A DNA stretch of 64,000 bases from Doryteuthis pealeii (GCA_023376005.1 CM042179.1:22707321-22771320), one strand, 5' to 3'. Counted from the stretch's first letter, positions 1-10,923 are shown. Translations and numbers: made by a program. The notes: generated by a model not told the origin, from the sequence alone.

Positions 1-145
1 CAGGGATCTGTGCGATAAAGTGAGGAGCTGATGGTAGGTGTGGTGCTCCAGTGCAGATGCTAAAATAATCTCCTTGGTCTAGCGCTAGTAAAAAGGGAAT
101 AGACTCTCTCGCTGTCTGGCTGATACCAACATTATGCCACCCCGA

Positions 146-147
<2 letters not shown>
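1..147 (+). repeat. SINE-1, 3' part (cut by window edge)
   Basis: The body and tail of SINE-1 are recognisable from the segments 'gaggagctgatggtaggtgt', 'ctccttggtctagcgctagt' and 'ctgataccaacattatgcca', shared with the full copies at 12,115 and 53,397. The tRNA-like head lies outside the window. The tail runs directly into (TA)n. Confidence 0.85.

Positions 148-190
<43 letters not shown>
148..190. repeat. (TA)n microsatellite
   Basis: About 35 bases of TA repeat followed by a short CA run, directly on the 3' end of the SINE-1 copy. Confidence 0.95.
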
Positions 191-191
<1 letters not shown>

Positions 192-696
192 GAGGGTTGG
201 TTGTAAAGTTCATTCGCTGGCCAAAATACTCTCATGGAATGTAACCAAATGAGGTTCATCATAGAATAGATTCTTTAAAATTCATCTAGCACCACATCAT
301 TCGTAGAAACACATGAAGATAAATGGATATTATGTTTTTAAGCCAAATGGACTCAACAATGAATTAAACCACGCCCAAAACAATTCATTTTAGCCTGAAA
401 TTTTCAAAAATTCATTGTTTTATGATCAATCTTCGTATTTAACAGCATCTTTGAAGGGAGGAAAAAAGAACATTTGAAATTGTATATATAGATACATGAT
501 AAATCAGAAGATAATGTCGTTTAAGCTAAAGTTCAAATTACATGCACATGTGAAGCCAATACCTTGGCATTTTTAAGCCTTCAGTATTAGATAAATCATC
601 ATCAATTGTTTATTTCAAGAATGAAAGGATTAACAAATTCATAAAAAAAATTTTTGCCAACATTTATGTGTCTATTCTTCCATTCATAATATATTT

Positions 697-870
697 CATC
701 ATCATCATCATCATCATCATCATAATTAAGTCATGCTGAGAGCATGGATTCTCACAACTCTCTCTCTCTTCTCTCTCTCTCTTTCTCTCTCTCTCTCGTC
801 ATCATCATAATTAAGTCATCTCTCTCTTCTCTCTCTCTCTTCTTTCTCTCTCTCTTTCTCTCTCTATTGA
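697..870. repeat. (ATC)n and CT-rich simple repeats
   Basis: An (ATC)n run is followed by two CT-rich stretches. A segment reading 'catcataattaagtcat' occurs twice, near 714 and 803, which indicates a small tandem duplication. The open frame here is low-complexity Ser/Leu and is not a gene. Between 190 and 697 I see only AT-rich sequence without recognisable features. Confidence 0.85.
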
Positions 871-929
871 TCATTGTGCTTGGCATGGCATCCAGTGTCT
901 GTATATGTATGTTTTTTAATTTAAAAAAA

Positions 930-1165
930 TTTTTTTTGAATTAAAAAAAAAAAAAAATTATTTTAATTTTTTTGAGAAGTAAAATTTTTCAGTTATGCAA
1001 TTCAAATAACCTGATCTTCCATCTGATGAGACTGGTTTTTGGGTAGCTATATTAAATCAACTTAGATATATATAGGCCCCAATTTTGGTCGAAATGAATT
1101 TATTATGGAATTACGTTGTTGAGTTTTTCCTTCCTTTCTAAGATAAATATTGCTCTGTATATAAT
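930..1165 (+). repeat. dispersed repeat, partner of 63,460-63,690
   Basis: About 230 bp recur in opposite orientation near the right end of the window. Shared words include 'ccccaattttggtcgaaatg' and 'atctgatgagactg'. Mismatches and small indels throughout make it an old interspersed copy. No TIR or coding signal was seen. Confidence 0.75.
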
Positions 1166-1254
1166 CTGAAAAGTTTATTATACATTGAGCTCTCTTTAGT
1201 GATTTAAAGATTCACTATATTTATACATACTGGATCATGCAATAATAATACAGT

Positions 1255-1490
1255 GTGTCTTTGAAATCACATATAGAATCATCCCTCACTACCAAGTTTT
1301 GGATACATCTTATCTATAGCTGTTGTATATATGTTTCTGCTGGTCAGTCAACACTGGTTTGTCCACTGGAGAAAGTCACTTTTGGATTCAAGGCCAGATG
1401 TATGGAGCACCCAGTGAGAATCAAACTCACTAACCACTAGCTATCTTAGCTTGTTAACCATTACACCAGAGAAGGTGCATAACCTCACAG
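1255..1490 (-). repeat. SINE-3, tRNA-derived
   Basis: On the minus strand a pol III-like A box (TGGTGTAATGGTTAACAAGC) and a B-box-like GAGTTTGATTCTC are spaced as in a tRNA. The body extends to about 1,255. The same head appears degenerately at about 4,110-4,215, 5,985-6,072 and 57,648-57,680. Confidence 0.65.
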
Positions 1491-1529
1491 CATAGCAATG
1501 AGAAATTCCATTCTTAGCGAAAAAAAACC

Positions 1530-1775
1530 CCAAAAAACAGCAACTTCCTAAGCACAACTGAACCAGTGCCAAGACAGTTGGTACTTAGTGAAATCAAGAA
1601 TAGTCCATTCTTGCATTTGGGTGATTCCATTCCCTGAGTCCTGATTTGCTGCTTGTTTTCTATGATGTTATGAGGCTTCATAAATAACCTGACATTTTGC
1701 CTTAGTATTTTGCAGCAAGATAGGTTTGTATTCAGTTACGACTACTTGCTGCTGTGTCGGTAACTGGAACTAGTA
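1530..1775 (+). repeat. dispersed repeat X, copy 1
   Basis: About 240 bp are similar to 2,860-3,085, with shared words 'gggtgattccattcc' and 'tctatgatgttatgaggctt'. I estimate three quarters identity by eye. It has no long reading frame and is unrecognised. Confidence 0.75.
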
Positions 1776-1849
1776 TGATTATTCTACAAAATATATACTT
1801 TTTTTCATGGTTAATAAGTAGATAGACTACACTATTTGATATCTTGTTA

Positions 1850-1945
1850 TGTGTATGACACTAAACTGCATCTGATTGTGTGGCTCCAGTTCTGGAGATC
1901 TGGTGAGTTTAGAGGAGCACCACTTTATTGGCCTGGCTCAAATAA
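1850..1945 (+). repeat. RepZ-related fragment
   Basis: The stretch with 'gacactaaactgcatctgat' and 'ccagttctggagatctgg' is shared with 59,240-59,320 and, more distantly, with the RepZ copy at 2,355. Confidence 0.6.
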
Positions 1946-2074
1946 AAATTATTAGTATTAGATAGGAACATGTGTATGCAAAAAATACCTTAAGAAACAA
2001 CTACACAAAAAATATAGATATAAATGTACCATAAATATAATCCCTAACATTTAGGCATGCAATATATATTTACT

Positions 2075-2345
2075 AACAACTCTACATGAGCAGAATGCGA
2101 CACAAGGTCAATTTCTTAAGTGGAATTTAACTGGTTTGAATTCAGAGTTTTCCTTCTCCTAGATTGGTTACCTAGCCATGGTTAAAGAGCCCTATCTGCC
2201 CTGCTATTTGCCAATAGCTGGAGGGAAGAATTGGATTCATACATTTCCCAAGGGTATTAGTGCCATGTGAAATGCAAACAGCTTCGTCTAGGAATTGAAC
2301 TCGGGTTGACAAGTCCATTTCCCACGACTCTAACCATATACCTCC
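2075..2345 (-). repeat. SINE-2
   Basis: A nearly complete copy. The tail end is at the left ('gagcagaatgcgacacaagg'), then the conserved 'ggttaaagagccc' and 'tagctggaggga' words, then the B-box region ('ttgaactcgggttgac') and the A-box side ('gactctaacca') of the reversed tRNA-like head. Confidence 0.8.
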
Positions 2346-2354
2346 ATAACCCTA

Positions 2355-2720
2355 GCAGTCGGAGAGACACCCTCCGATCAATCGGCACCAACCCTATTGC
2401 CCTTATGGCAAGCCCCAACCCCTTTTTATCATATGGGTGCTAGAAGACGGTGGCTGCGGGTCTACATGTCCTGGGAATGACGTTAAACTCTATCTGATGG
2501 TGAGGTTCCAGTTTTGGAGGTTTGGGGAATGTGGAACACCCCTTCATCACCATTGCTCCCTGGTCCACTGTGACCTGGAGTGGTAGTACCTGTTGGGGTC
2601 CCATCTATGGGTTAAATAGAAAAACATGAGTTTATAAAAAAATTGTATTATCCATTAAGAATTGAATGACCCACAAAGGTTGATATGCCATGAAACAAAA
2701 CCAAACCAAACCAATCCATA
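2355..2720 (+). repeat. RepZ, long copy
   Basis: It is highly similar to 17,333-17,710 and 45,113-45,500 (both reversed) and to 42,728-43,112. It contains 'ccttatggcaagcccc', 'atctgatggtgaggttccag', the ggagtggtagtacctgtt word and a tail resembling a short A/C-rich repeat (aaaccaaacc). It has no open frame. The family could be a SINE or the 3' end of a LINE. Confidence 0.75.
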
Positions 2721-2859
2721 ACCCTAGATGAGATGACATGCTGTTAAAATACCTACACTTATAACTTATAACTACAAAATAACTTCTCTTCAGATGTTAG
2801 AATAATAAACCTGTGCATTACAAACATTTACATCTTTTGTACCATTGGTTTAAACAACA

Positions 2860-3085
2860 GCAACTAAGCACTACTGACTGGCGCCTAAAACAGCTGGTAT
2901 TTCTGGAACTCAGTAGTCCATTCATATATGTGGGTGATTCCATTCCTTGAGTTCTGATTGGCTGCTTGGTTTCTATGATGTTATGAGGCTTCCTAAATAC
3001 TTTGGCATTCTGCTATAGGATTGCAACAAGGTTCAATCTGTATTAAGTTATGGCTCCTTGTTGCTTGTCTTACCAATTCGACGGT
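2860..3085 (+). repeat. dispersed repeat X, copy 2
   Basis: Second copy of the unit at 1,530-1,775, in the same orientation about 1.33 kb downstream. Both copies neighbour RepZ sequence. Confidence 0.75.
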
Positions 3086-3097
3086 AGATATGCCCAT

Positions 3098-3175
3098 TTC
3101 TACATAAACAATCCTATTATTTCTACATAAACAATCCTATTATTTCTACATAAACAATCCTATTATTTCTACATA
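3098..3175. repeat. 23-bp tandem repeat, about 3.5 units
   Basis: The unit 'acataaacaatcctattatttct' (23 bp, given here as one unit of the repeat: acataaacaatcc + tattatttct) is repeated without change. From 3,176 to 4,100 I see only AT-rich sequence with a G run at about 3,832 and a C run at about 3,965. Confidence 0.9.
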
Positions 3176-4109
3176 GAGGAAAATAAAATCAAGTTTATTG
3201 CAATATGGTATTCTGCAATTCCAGGAAAGCGTTGTCTTTAAGATCATTGTTCTATTAGAGAAATATCCTGTTTTGATTTCAAGACAAGAAATATTCTTAT
3301 AAAGATAAGTTTATTTGATATCTCTTAATTTAACCAATTTTAAAATCATATTTCCCTATCTGCTTTGCCAAGATAACCAGCAACAACAAGAAAAAATGAT
3401 GTTAAATGCTATTAAAAGCAGTGCAGCAAAAAGAAATTCAATTTCATACGCCATTGTGTTATGAGTTCAATTCTCAAGCTGTGCCAAAAAAAAAAATTGT
3501 GACCTTCTTTATAATTAAAAAGAAAATGTTGATGCATGTGTGCTGAAACAACAGTCAGCCAGAAGTAACAACAGAGATAAAGGAGAAGTAATGAAGGTTG
3601 AAAACTGTGGTCTCATGACCAACAGTGAGCAAGAAGTGAGACTGGGGGTATGGGGAAAAAGCAAGGAGGCAAAAGATTAAAGTGCTTTCAAAGTAAATTG
3701 AAAACCCGAGCTTTCATAATATTGACATAGACTGCCAATTCATTTTGATGTTGAACACCTGCTGAAAGTGCAGTTGTCAATCTGTTGGTCTTTAAAGCCA
3801 TTGATAGGGAATTTGATGGGCCCATTGCCAAAGGGGGGGGGGGGTCAGAGGACTGTCCCTCCCCCCACACACCTTCTGAAAATCACTTGCTCCCACCCTG
3901 TGAATGTGATGTGAATTAATTTTTGTGTGCTAATTCTTATAACATTAAATCTTTTTACTCATGACCCCCCCCCACCTAATGGATGCCTCCCACTCGCAAT
4001 ACCCTGGCGACGTGCCTGGAATTTGAACCTTACTAGGTTCTCCATAAAATTTGGTATGTATATCATCCTTAAAGTTAGTCATTTACTAAGATTAGCTTAA
4101 TTGGGTAGA

Positions 4110-4290
4110 AGTCCAGATGGATGGGACCACAGTTAGAATTGAACTCGATACCACTGGTCTCTGAGCCAAGCTTGCTGGCCATTATACCAATCTCAGGTTT
4201 GGCACAAGGCCACAAGGATTGTGAATCAGTCTCATTACACAGGAGTCATTGATCTTTGATACTAACTCTCTAATCATTATACCACAATAT
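4110..4290 (-). repeat. SINE-3-like fragments
   Basis: Reversed tRNA-like words ('gttagaattgaactcgatac', 'ggccattataccaatctcag') are followed by a second, more degenerate stretch with 'aatcattataccacaatatgg'. Low-identity relics. Between 4,290 and 4,777 nothing is recognised. Confidence 0.5.
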
Positions 4291-4776
4291 GGCATGGAAT
4301 TAGATTAACTTATTTTAAAAGTTTAGTTTTTTTTCTGCCTGTATGAATGTGGTCTGAAAAGGTCATATGATGATGTCATATCTACTAATGACTTATTTTA
4401 CCAATGAAACAATGAAGCACTGCAACACTGATGGAAGAAGTATGTGGACCACTATGTTGAAAAATAAACCTAATTTGGTCATATTCCATAAGATCATCTT
4501 AGTCAGCCAATAAATTCTTCAGTCAGACCATTTTATAGTTTTGATGACTCAAAGACTTAATTCTTTTGTTGCATGTCGTTATTTATTTCCCAAGACACAC
4601 TTTAACTCAATACATGAGGAAGAAATCAGCAGATGCAAATATGAGTCCAAACCTGATGGCTCTCTTATCGAATCTCAAACTAACTCTAACTTTCCCAGAA
4701 GTTGCTTGGTCACATGACTTCCTCAATCAATGAGAGAGCGCCAATTGAATTCAACTTGGGTTCAATATAATATTTT

Positions 4777-5062
4777 GCTAATTCCTTAGACAATATTTAC
4801 TTTATTTATTGAATAACCAATTTATATATAAAGAAAAAGGTGTAACAATATACAGTGCTTCCTATTGCCAATTCCTTAAATGATATTTACCTTATTTATT
4901 GAATAACCTTTTTTATATATAAAGAAAAAGGTGCAACTGTATACAGTGCCTCCTATTGCCAACAAAATTCACTTTATTTATTGAATGATACTCATATGTA
5001 TAAAGAAAACTCCTTAGGCCATATTCACCTTATTTATTCATTCATTGAATTACCTTTGTATA
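4777..5062. repeat. 90-bp imperfect tandem repeat, about 3 units
   Basis: Units start near 4,777, 4,867 and 4,957. Each carries 'actttatttattgaat', an AT-rich middle with 'tataaagaaaa', and (in the first two) 'tatacagtgc' with 'tcctattgcc'. The third unit is shortened and diverged. Confidence 0.8.
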
Positions 5063-5234
5063 AATAATCTTTATTTTTGTCTTTTTAACTTTATTGTTTA
5101 GTTGTTAATGTCCTTTATAATCATCAAACTCCTTTTCTTTTACCTTTTTGTTTTTTGATGTTTACAGAAATTAGCATTTCATTGTATTTTAATATGCTAG
5201 TATATCGATGCATGTTCAACTAGTATGGGCAATG

Positions 5235-5395
5235 CTTGGAGTGGTAGTACCTGTTAGGGTCCCCTCTATGGGTTGAATAGTAAACAAGTTTATAAACAAA
5301 ATTATCCATTAAGAATGAATTTATTTCTAAACTTTATCAGCATTAAATGACCCACTGAGGTTGATATGCTGTAAAACAAACCAAATGGGCAATGC
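5235..5395 (+). repeat. RepZ, 3' part
   Basis: Carries the ggagtggtagtacctgttag word, 'tatgggttgaatag', 'gacccactgaggttgatatg' and an 'aaacaaaccaaa' end, as in the 3' half of the long RepZ copies. Confidence 0.7.
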
Positions 5396-5567
5396 TACTA
5401 CTACTTGTCAAGAACACTTTGATTCTACTGCTACAATTTACCTTACTGTTTATGGATCTGTTGATGATTCCTACCTAAATAGATATTCAAAGTTTCTTTA
5501 ATGCCTCCACTTTTTATACAGGGGAGATATTTTTTATTGACAATGATATATATTTGTCACAATACTG

Positions 5568-5832
5568 TAGAATAGCTAGTGTAGTGGTTAGAATGTCCGC
5601 CTGTCTGCCTGACAGGTAGGGTTCGAATCGCGCACAAAGCACTTCCCTGTCTATAGCTCTGCTAATGAGGCCTAATGGGCTGAAATGTACATACAGAGAT
5701 CGACTTTTTCTCAATTTGTTTACGCTTTACATTTAAACCTATATGCACGCCTAATTCATTTAATTATAATTAATAAACAAATTAAGTAATGACTTTAATT
5801 AAGCACATAATCTCCCTAAAAATTGTCAGCCT
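5568..5832 (+). repeat. SINE-4: tRNA-like head plus 3' body
   Basis: 5,568-5,640 looks like a tRNA: 'tagtgtagtggttagaatgt' (A box region) and 'agggttcgaatcgcgc' (B box). A middle region follows ('gctaatgaggcctaatgggc', 'gaaatgtacatacag') and then an AT-rich tail to about 5,832. The tail is the same sequence that forms both arms of the foldback at 61,018-61,292. The head is not a plausible working tRNA because the acceptor ends do not pair. Confidence 0.65.
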
Positions 5833-5862
5833 TCGCCATTTCAAACACATCGTTTGACCACT

Positions 5863-5888
5863 TCATATATATATATGTGTGTGTGTTT

Positions 5889-5944
<56 letters not shown>

Positions 5945-6081
5945 ATATATATATATGTGTGGGTATATATTAGTTATTCACTAAGCTTAAGTTAGATGTG
6001 GCACAAGGCCAGAAGAATTGAACTCACTAACAATGGTCTGCAAATCTTGCTTGCTAAACATTACACCAAGTAAGGTGTGTG

Positions 6082-6112
<31 letters not shown>

Positions 6113-6146
6113 TTGTGTATATGTATACATATATGATATGAGTGAG

Positions 6147-6180
<34 letters not shown>

Positions 6181-6290
6181 GTGTATGTGTGCATGTATGT
6201 GTATATGTATACATATATGATTGTATATATGTGTATGTACAAAATGTGTGTGTGTGTGTGTGTACACCCACACACATTATATAATGTGTG
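5863..6290. repeat. TA/TG microsatellite cluster with SINE-3 relic
   Basis: Alternating (TA)n and (TG)n runs surround a short reversed SINE-3 head (about 5,985-6,072, 'gaattgaactcactaacaat'). All open frames here are poly-Tyr/Ile/His/Thr artefacts of simple repeats. From 6,290 to 7,050 I see no recognisable feature. Confidence 0.85.
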
Positions 6291-7059
6291 TTTTTGCAAT
6301 TGTTTTGCTACATTGTAATCATTTGTTACTCTGATGTCAGTGATGTGTGCCATTTTATATGAATTGTCAATAATAACAATGCTAGGCTTGTGTTCCACAT
6401 ACCATTCTGTCTGGATTGGGCAGTCCCACAATATCTACAACTTTTTCTTACGTTTTTTTTCTTTCTTTTTTTTTCTGGAAATCTTCTGGGTGTGAATTTT
6501 TACCATTCAACTTATTATGTACTCAATATTATATTACTCCAAAAGTCCTAAAGACATGCATGTACTTTGTCTGATTATCATAGCCCTTTCAAAAAAAAAC
6601 AAAAAAAAAAAACAAGAAGAAATGGGGTGTGGTTGGTGGGGTCAAGGGACAACTCTAGGTATACAAGCACTATGTGATGTATTATTTCCTTTTCTTTCCT
6701 GCACATTCTACATTTATCATTAAGGGGCATGTATATAGAATTACTGCATCTTTTTAGTTGCAGTAGTTATGCCACAGTGGTGGTAATACTTATGGTGGGG
6801 GTGATACACTGTTGTCAGTTGTTATAACAGCATTTATACATTTTCAAGACTCATGTCAACATGTCGTAAAAATCTTTACTTCTTATCTAATGCTTATCTT
6901 TGAAAAGTCTATTTCCTTCAAGTTTCTTTTCAAAATTATAAAAATATTTGGTAAATAGCAATGTCTCTTGTTTTCTATTTTTTAGATTTCATACATTTTT
7001 ATGTTCACACAAGATGTCTGCTGATTATTGCTGTAAATTGAATGACAGCAAGTTGCCTC

Positions 7060-8310
7060 CAATCTCAAGTTTCACTGTCGGTCTCCTCCAATCTCCAGTT
7101 CCTCTGTCAGTCTCCTCCAATCATCTGGGCAATTGTCAGTCCTCCAATCTCCACTTCCTCTGTTGGTCTCCTCTGATCATCTGGGCAATTGTCAGTCTCC
7201 TCCAATCTCCACTTCCTCTGTCAGTCTCCTCCGATCATCTGGGAAATTGTCAGAATCTCCACTTCTCTGTCGGTCTCCTCTGATCATCTGGGCAATTGTC
7301 AGTCTCCTCCAATATCCACTTCTCTGTCAGTCTCCTCCAATCATCTGGGCAATTGTCAGTCTCCTCCAATCTCCACTTCCTCTGTCGGTCTCCTCTGATC
7401 ATCTGAATCTGGGCAATTGTCAGTCTCCTCCAATCTCCACTTCTCTGACAGTCTCCTCTGATCATCTGGGAAATTGTCAGTTTCCTCCAATCTCCATTCC
7501 TCTGTCGTCTCCTCCGATCATCTGGGCAATTGTCAGTCTCCTCCAATCTCCACTTCCTCTGTCAGTCTCCTCTGATCATCTGGGCAATTGTCATCTCTGT
7601 CAGTCTCCTCTGATCATGGGCAATTGTCAGTCTCCTCCAATATCCACTTCTCTGTCAGTCTCCTCTGCTGTCAGTCTCCTCCAATCATCTGGGCATCCAC
7701 TTCCTCTGTCAGTCTCCTCCAATCATCTCACTTCCTCTGTCGGTCTCCTCCATCATCTGGGCAATTGTCAGTCTCTCCAATCTCCACTTCCTCTGTCGGT
7801 CTCCTCCGATCATCTGGGAAATTGTCGGTTCCTCCAATCTCCACTTCCTCTGTCAGTCTCCTCCAATTATCTAGGCAATTGTCAGTTCCTCCAATCTCCA
7901 CTTCCTCTGTCTCCTCTGATCATCTCAATTGTCTCTGATCATCTGGGCAATTGTCAGTCTCCTCCATCTCCACTTCCTCTGTCGGTCTCCTCTGATCATC
8001 TGGGCAATTGTCAGTCTCCTCCAATCTCCACTTCCTCTGTCGGTCTCCTCTGATCATCTGGGCAATTGTCAGTCTCCTCCAATCTCCACTTCCTCTGTCG
8101 GTCTCCTCTGATCATCTGGGCAATTGTCAGTCTCCTCCAATCTCCACTTCCTCTGTGTCAGTCTCCTCCAATCTCCACTTCTCTGTCAGTCTCCTCCGAT
8201 CATCTGGGCAATTGTCAGTCTCCTCCAATATCCACTTCCTCTGTCAGTCTCCTCCAATCATCTGGGCAATTGTCAGTCTCCTCCAATATCCAGCACCCTC
8301 CTCAGTTTCC
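7060..8310. repeat. 58-bp minisatellite built from two 29-bp halves
   Basis: About 20 units. Half 1 contains 'ctcctccaatctccacttcc', half 2 contains 'ctcctctgatcatctgggca' and ends 'attgt'. Both halves begin c(a/g)gtctcctc and are 29 bp, so the 58-bp unit is a diverged dimer. Several units lack a half or a few bases. Because 58 is not a multiple of 3, the array stays open in more than one frame and yields a Ser/Leu-rich 306-residue frame (7,133-8,053). I regard this as spurious. Confidence 0.92.
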
Positions 8311-8504
8311 TCCAATCTCCAATTTATCTTGTTACAATTTGAATGTTTTTGGCAGTCTTTTATATGTGCTAACTATTCTATTCTAACCTTTGTCTCACAC
8401 TTTTTGTACCAGTGGGGCTTTCAATAAGTTTACTGTATCCTCTGCAGTGGGATTAAACCCTCTTTCCCAAAAAGAGATGTACTGTGTATGTGTATTTACA
8501 CAGC

Positions 8505-8745
8505 CCCTCCACACGGGCAAGATGAGGTACAAAGTAAATTTTTAAAGTGGGGCTTAACAGGTTTGGATTATTTCTCCTAGACTGCTTGCTATACCAATGT
8601 TAAAGAGCCCTGTCTGCCCAACTGGATGGAGAATAGTTGCATATACCTGTCCCATATTAGAACTATATGTAAACAGCATTGTACAGATTTTGAACTCGGG
8701 TTGCCGTATTCATTTTCTATAACAATAACTATAAGGCTATGAATG
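8505..8745 (-). repeat. SINE-2, degenerate copy
   Basis: Carries 'cacgggcaagatgaggtaca', 'gttaaagagccctgtctgcc', 'gaactcgggttgcc' and 'aacaataactataaggc' in the same order as other minus-strand SINE-2 copies, with more substitutions. Confidence 0.65.
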
Positions 8746-8885
8746 TGCCTATTACATCTGGTTCTGAGACATCAGTTCTGGAGCTCTGGAGTGTAGTGTA
8801 TGTCTTCATTGACATTACTCCAATGTCTGCTCTGACCTGTATTGGTTGTACCTGTCAGGGTCATATCTGTAGTCAAATAGATTTG
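8745..8885 (+). repeat. RepZ, degenerate
   Basis: Contains 'cagttctggagctctgg', a 'tgacctg' word and 'gtacctgtcagggtcatatc' in RepZ order. It is older than the 2,355 copy. Its 3' tail sequence appears to resume at about 9,280-9,345 after the minisatellite. Confidence 0.5.
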
Positions 8886-9009
8886 TCCAAAAATTATTAC
8901 TATTAGATAGAGATACTTGTAACCATATAACTGTCAACAAACAAATGATTATTATCACCAAATAAGAATTGTTACTTAATTGTTTATAAAAGTTTACTAT
9001 CATTCATTA

Positions 9010-9290
9010 CTTGAAACCATATAAACTTATGAAACCATATAAATATGAAACCATATAAACCATGAAACCATATAAACTTATGAAACCATGAAACCATGAA
9101 ACCATATAAACTTATGAAACCATATGAACCATGAAGCCATATAAACTTAAAATAAATCATATAAACTTATGAAACCATATAAACCATATAAACTTATGAA
9201 ACCATATAAACCATATAAACTTATGAAACCATATAAACCATGAAACCATATAAACTTATGAAACCATATAAACTTATGAAAAATGACTTT
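9010..9290. repeat. short-unit minisatellite (aaaccatataaacttatg)
   Basis: About 15 units of an 18-bp motif, with variants in which the unit is shortened to 'aaaccatg' or 'aaccatataaacc'. It appears to sit inside a degenerate RepZ element. Confidence 0.9.
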
Positions 9291-9349
9291 GGCATTAAAT
9301 AAATGAATTCGGGTTGACATACCATAAAAAACAACCGAATCAAACTTTT

Positions 9350-9750
9350 TGCACCCCCCAGGCAAGATCCGTTATTTTTCTAACATCTTTTTTTTTCTTG
9401 ACACAGCTGTATCTACAATCTGGCTGATTCCCTTTTCTTTGATCACAATTATCAGATTTTGATCTGATGAAGTTGTTGGTCTTGATCTCCAAGTTTCACA
9501 GTATATTATTCCTTTTATTTTCCATGATAATCTCTATGTTGTTCTGATGCCATTTATTTACATGCTCAAACCAAACTCATTTGTACAATTCTCACTGCAT
9601 GACTTCCCCTACTTTGTTTTTATATTATTGATGTTAATATTTTATTTTAAGGCCCTCTTTTTAGTTATACAAACAAAGTAGGTTTTCATACAGATACAGA
9701 AATGAGCAAGATTTGGTTAAATTGGTTATTATGTATAATACATATATATA
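9350..9750. other. no recognisable feature
   Basis: AT-rich sequence without tandem structure, tRNA-like boxes or a credible open frame. Confidence 0.6.
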
Positions 9751-9754
9751 TTTA

Positions 9755-10023
9755 CCAACCCCTCTGCACGAGCAGGATGTGACACAAGGTCAATTTCTTA
9801 AGCAGAGTTTAACAGGTTTGAATTCAGAGAGATCCTTCTCGTAGGTTGGTTACTAAGGTTAAAGAGCCCAGTCTGCCCTACTATTTACCAATAGCTGGAG
9901 GGAGAGTAGGGTTCATACCTTTCCCAAGGGTATTAACGCTAAGTGAAATACAATTACCATGTCCAGGATTTGAACTCGGGACGACGAGTCCATTTCCTAT
10001 GACTTTAACCATTACACCACATG
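9755..10023 (-). repeat. SINE-2
   Basis: Well-preserved copy: tail end 'cacgagcaggatgtgacaca', middle 'gttaaagagcccagtctgcc', B-box side 'tgaactcgggacgacgag', head end 'gactttaaccattacacc'. Confidence 0.85.
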
Positions 10024-10169
10024 CTTCATTGTATATGTATAATACATATATGTGGATGCTTAATATACATATATATTCTCTTAAAATTTAATTAAAAATT
10101 AGACAAGGTTCTTTTGTAAGCAGATTTTTTATTGATTTTTTTTTCTCACACATATGATTTCTTAAAGCA

Positions 10170-10422
10170 GCCGGTTTGGCTCAGTTGGTAGAGCATTTGC
10201 CTTGGATCCACAAGGTTCTTTGTTTGATACTGGCCCTTGCCATCATAGTGCATGAGCCGCAAAACTTGGATCTGTATGGTAAAGTGGGGAGTTGATTGTA
10301 GGTGTAGCATTCCACCTCAGATGCAAAAACAATCTCCCTGGTCTAGCACGAGTGAAAAGGAGGGAGACTTCCTTGGTAGTCAGCTGATGCTGACAATAGG
10401 CCATTCTCCATACTTTATTTAC
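10170..10422 (+). repeat. SINE-1
   Basis: tRNA-like head with 'ggctcagttggtagagca' (A box) and a mutated B box ('tttgatactgg'). The body carries 'ctccctggtctagcacgag' and the tail ends near 'actttattta'. It is slightly older than the 12,115 copy. Confidence 0.85.
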
Positions 10423-10496
10423 TAATAAGTTTGCTTAAATTTTATATGAAAACAGTCAAAAAATTTTAATGAAATTTTAATAAAAACTGAACAAGA

Positions 10497-10590
10497 TTGA
10501 ATTCTCATTTGATAACCGAAGTTAAGCAATGTAGAGCCTGTTTAGTACTTGAATGGGTGACCGCTTGAGAATACCAAGTACTGTAAGCAT
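10497..10590 (+). pseudogene. 5S rRNA-like relic (3' two thirds)
   Basis: The order of words matches eukaryotic 5S rRNA from about nucleotide 25 onward: 'gaagttaagc', then 'gcctgtttagtacttgaatg', then 'gaccgcttgagaatacc' and 'tactgtaagca'. The internal promoter region is present but substituted. The 5' third is missing and there is no terminator T run at the expected place. A tRNA-like stretch follows directly. It is either a dispersed 5S pseudogene or the head of a 5S-derived SINE, and not a working 5S gene. Confidence 0.8.
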
Positions 10591-10602
10591 TTAAAAAATA
10601 AA

Positions 10603-10695
10603 GGTGTCTGGTTTAACTGATTTGGTAGAGTATCCTCATCAGAACCCTAAAGTGCTGTGTTCAATACTAGTCCTCGCCAACAGTGCATGAGTAGG
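10603..10695 (+). repeat. tRNA-like SINE head, degenerate
   Basis: Words 'ggtttaactgatttggtaga' and 'gttcaatactagtcctcgcc' are spaced like A and B boxes and resemble SINE-1. The usual SINE-1 body is absent: the next bases are 'catgagtagggttagagg' and then foldback-MITE sequence. Confidence 0.6.
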
Positions 10696-10838
10696 GTTAG
10701 AGGTTAGGGTTATAATTTTTTTTAAATCTAAAAATGGTTTGTTAAAACAACTGGATATTGACGGTGTAAATGAAAAACATGTCCTTTCTTAATCGAGATC
10801 AAAAACGGGTGCCTAAAGGTCATATGGTCCAAAAAAAG
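10696..10838 (+). mobile_element. half copy of the GGACCATATGACC foldback MITE
   Basis: Matches the right half of the element at 53,866-54,084, from the AT-rich centre through 'gtgtaaatgaaaaacatgtc' to the terminal 'aaaggtcatatggtcc'. The left arm is missing. Confidence 0.7.
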
Positions 10839-10923
10839 TTCTGCTTAGTGAATATATTTGCAGTTTATTTATGTAAATAATATTTTTTGCTTATTTGTAT
10901 GTGGTAAAACAAAGATATATATA

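Noticed and set aside
6018..6431. several open frames of His/Thr/Tyr/Ile
   Set aside because: Produced by alternating TA and TG microsatellites.
7133..8053. 306-residue open frame
   Set aside because: It is the 58-bp minisatellite read through. Other frames of the array are equally open, and composition and repeats explain it fully.
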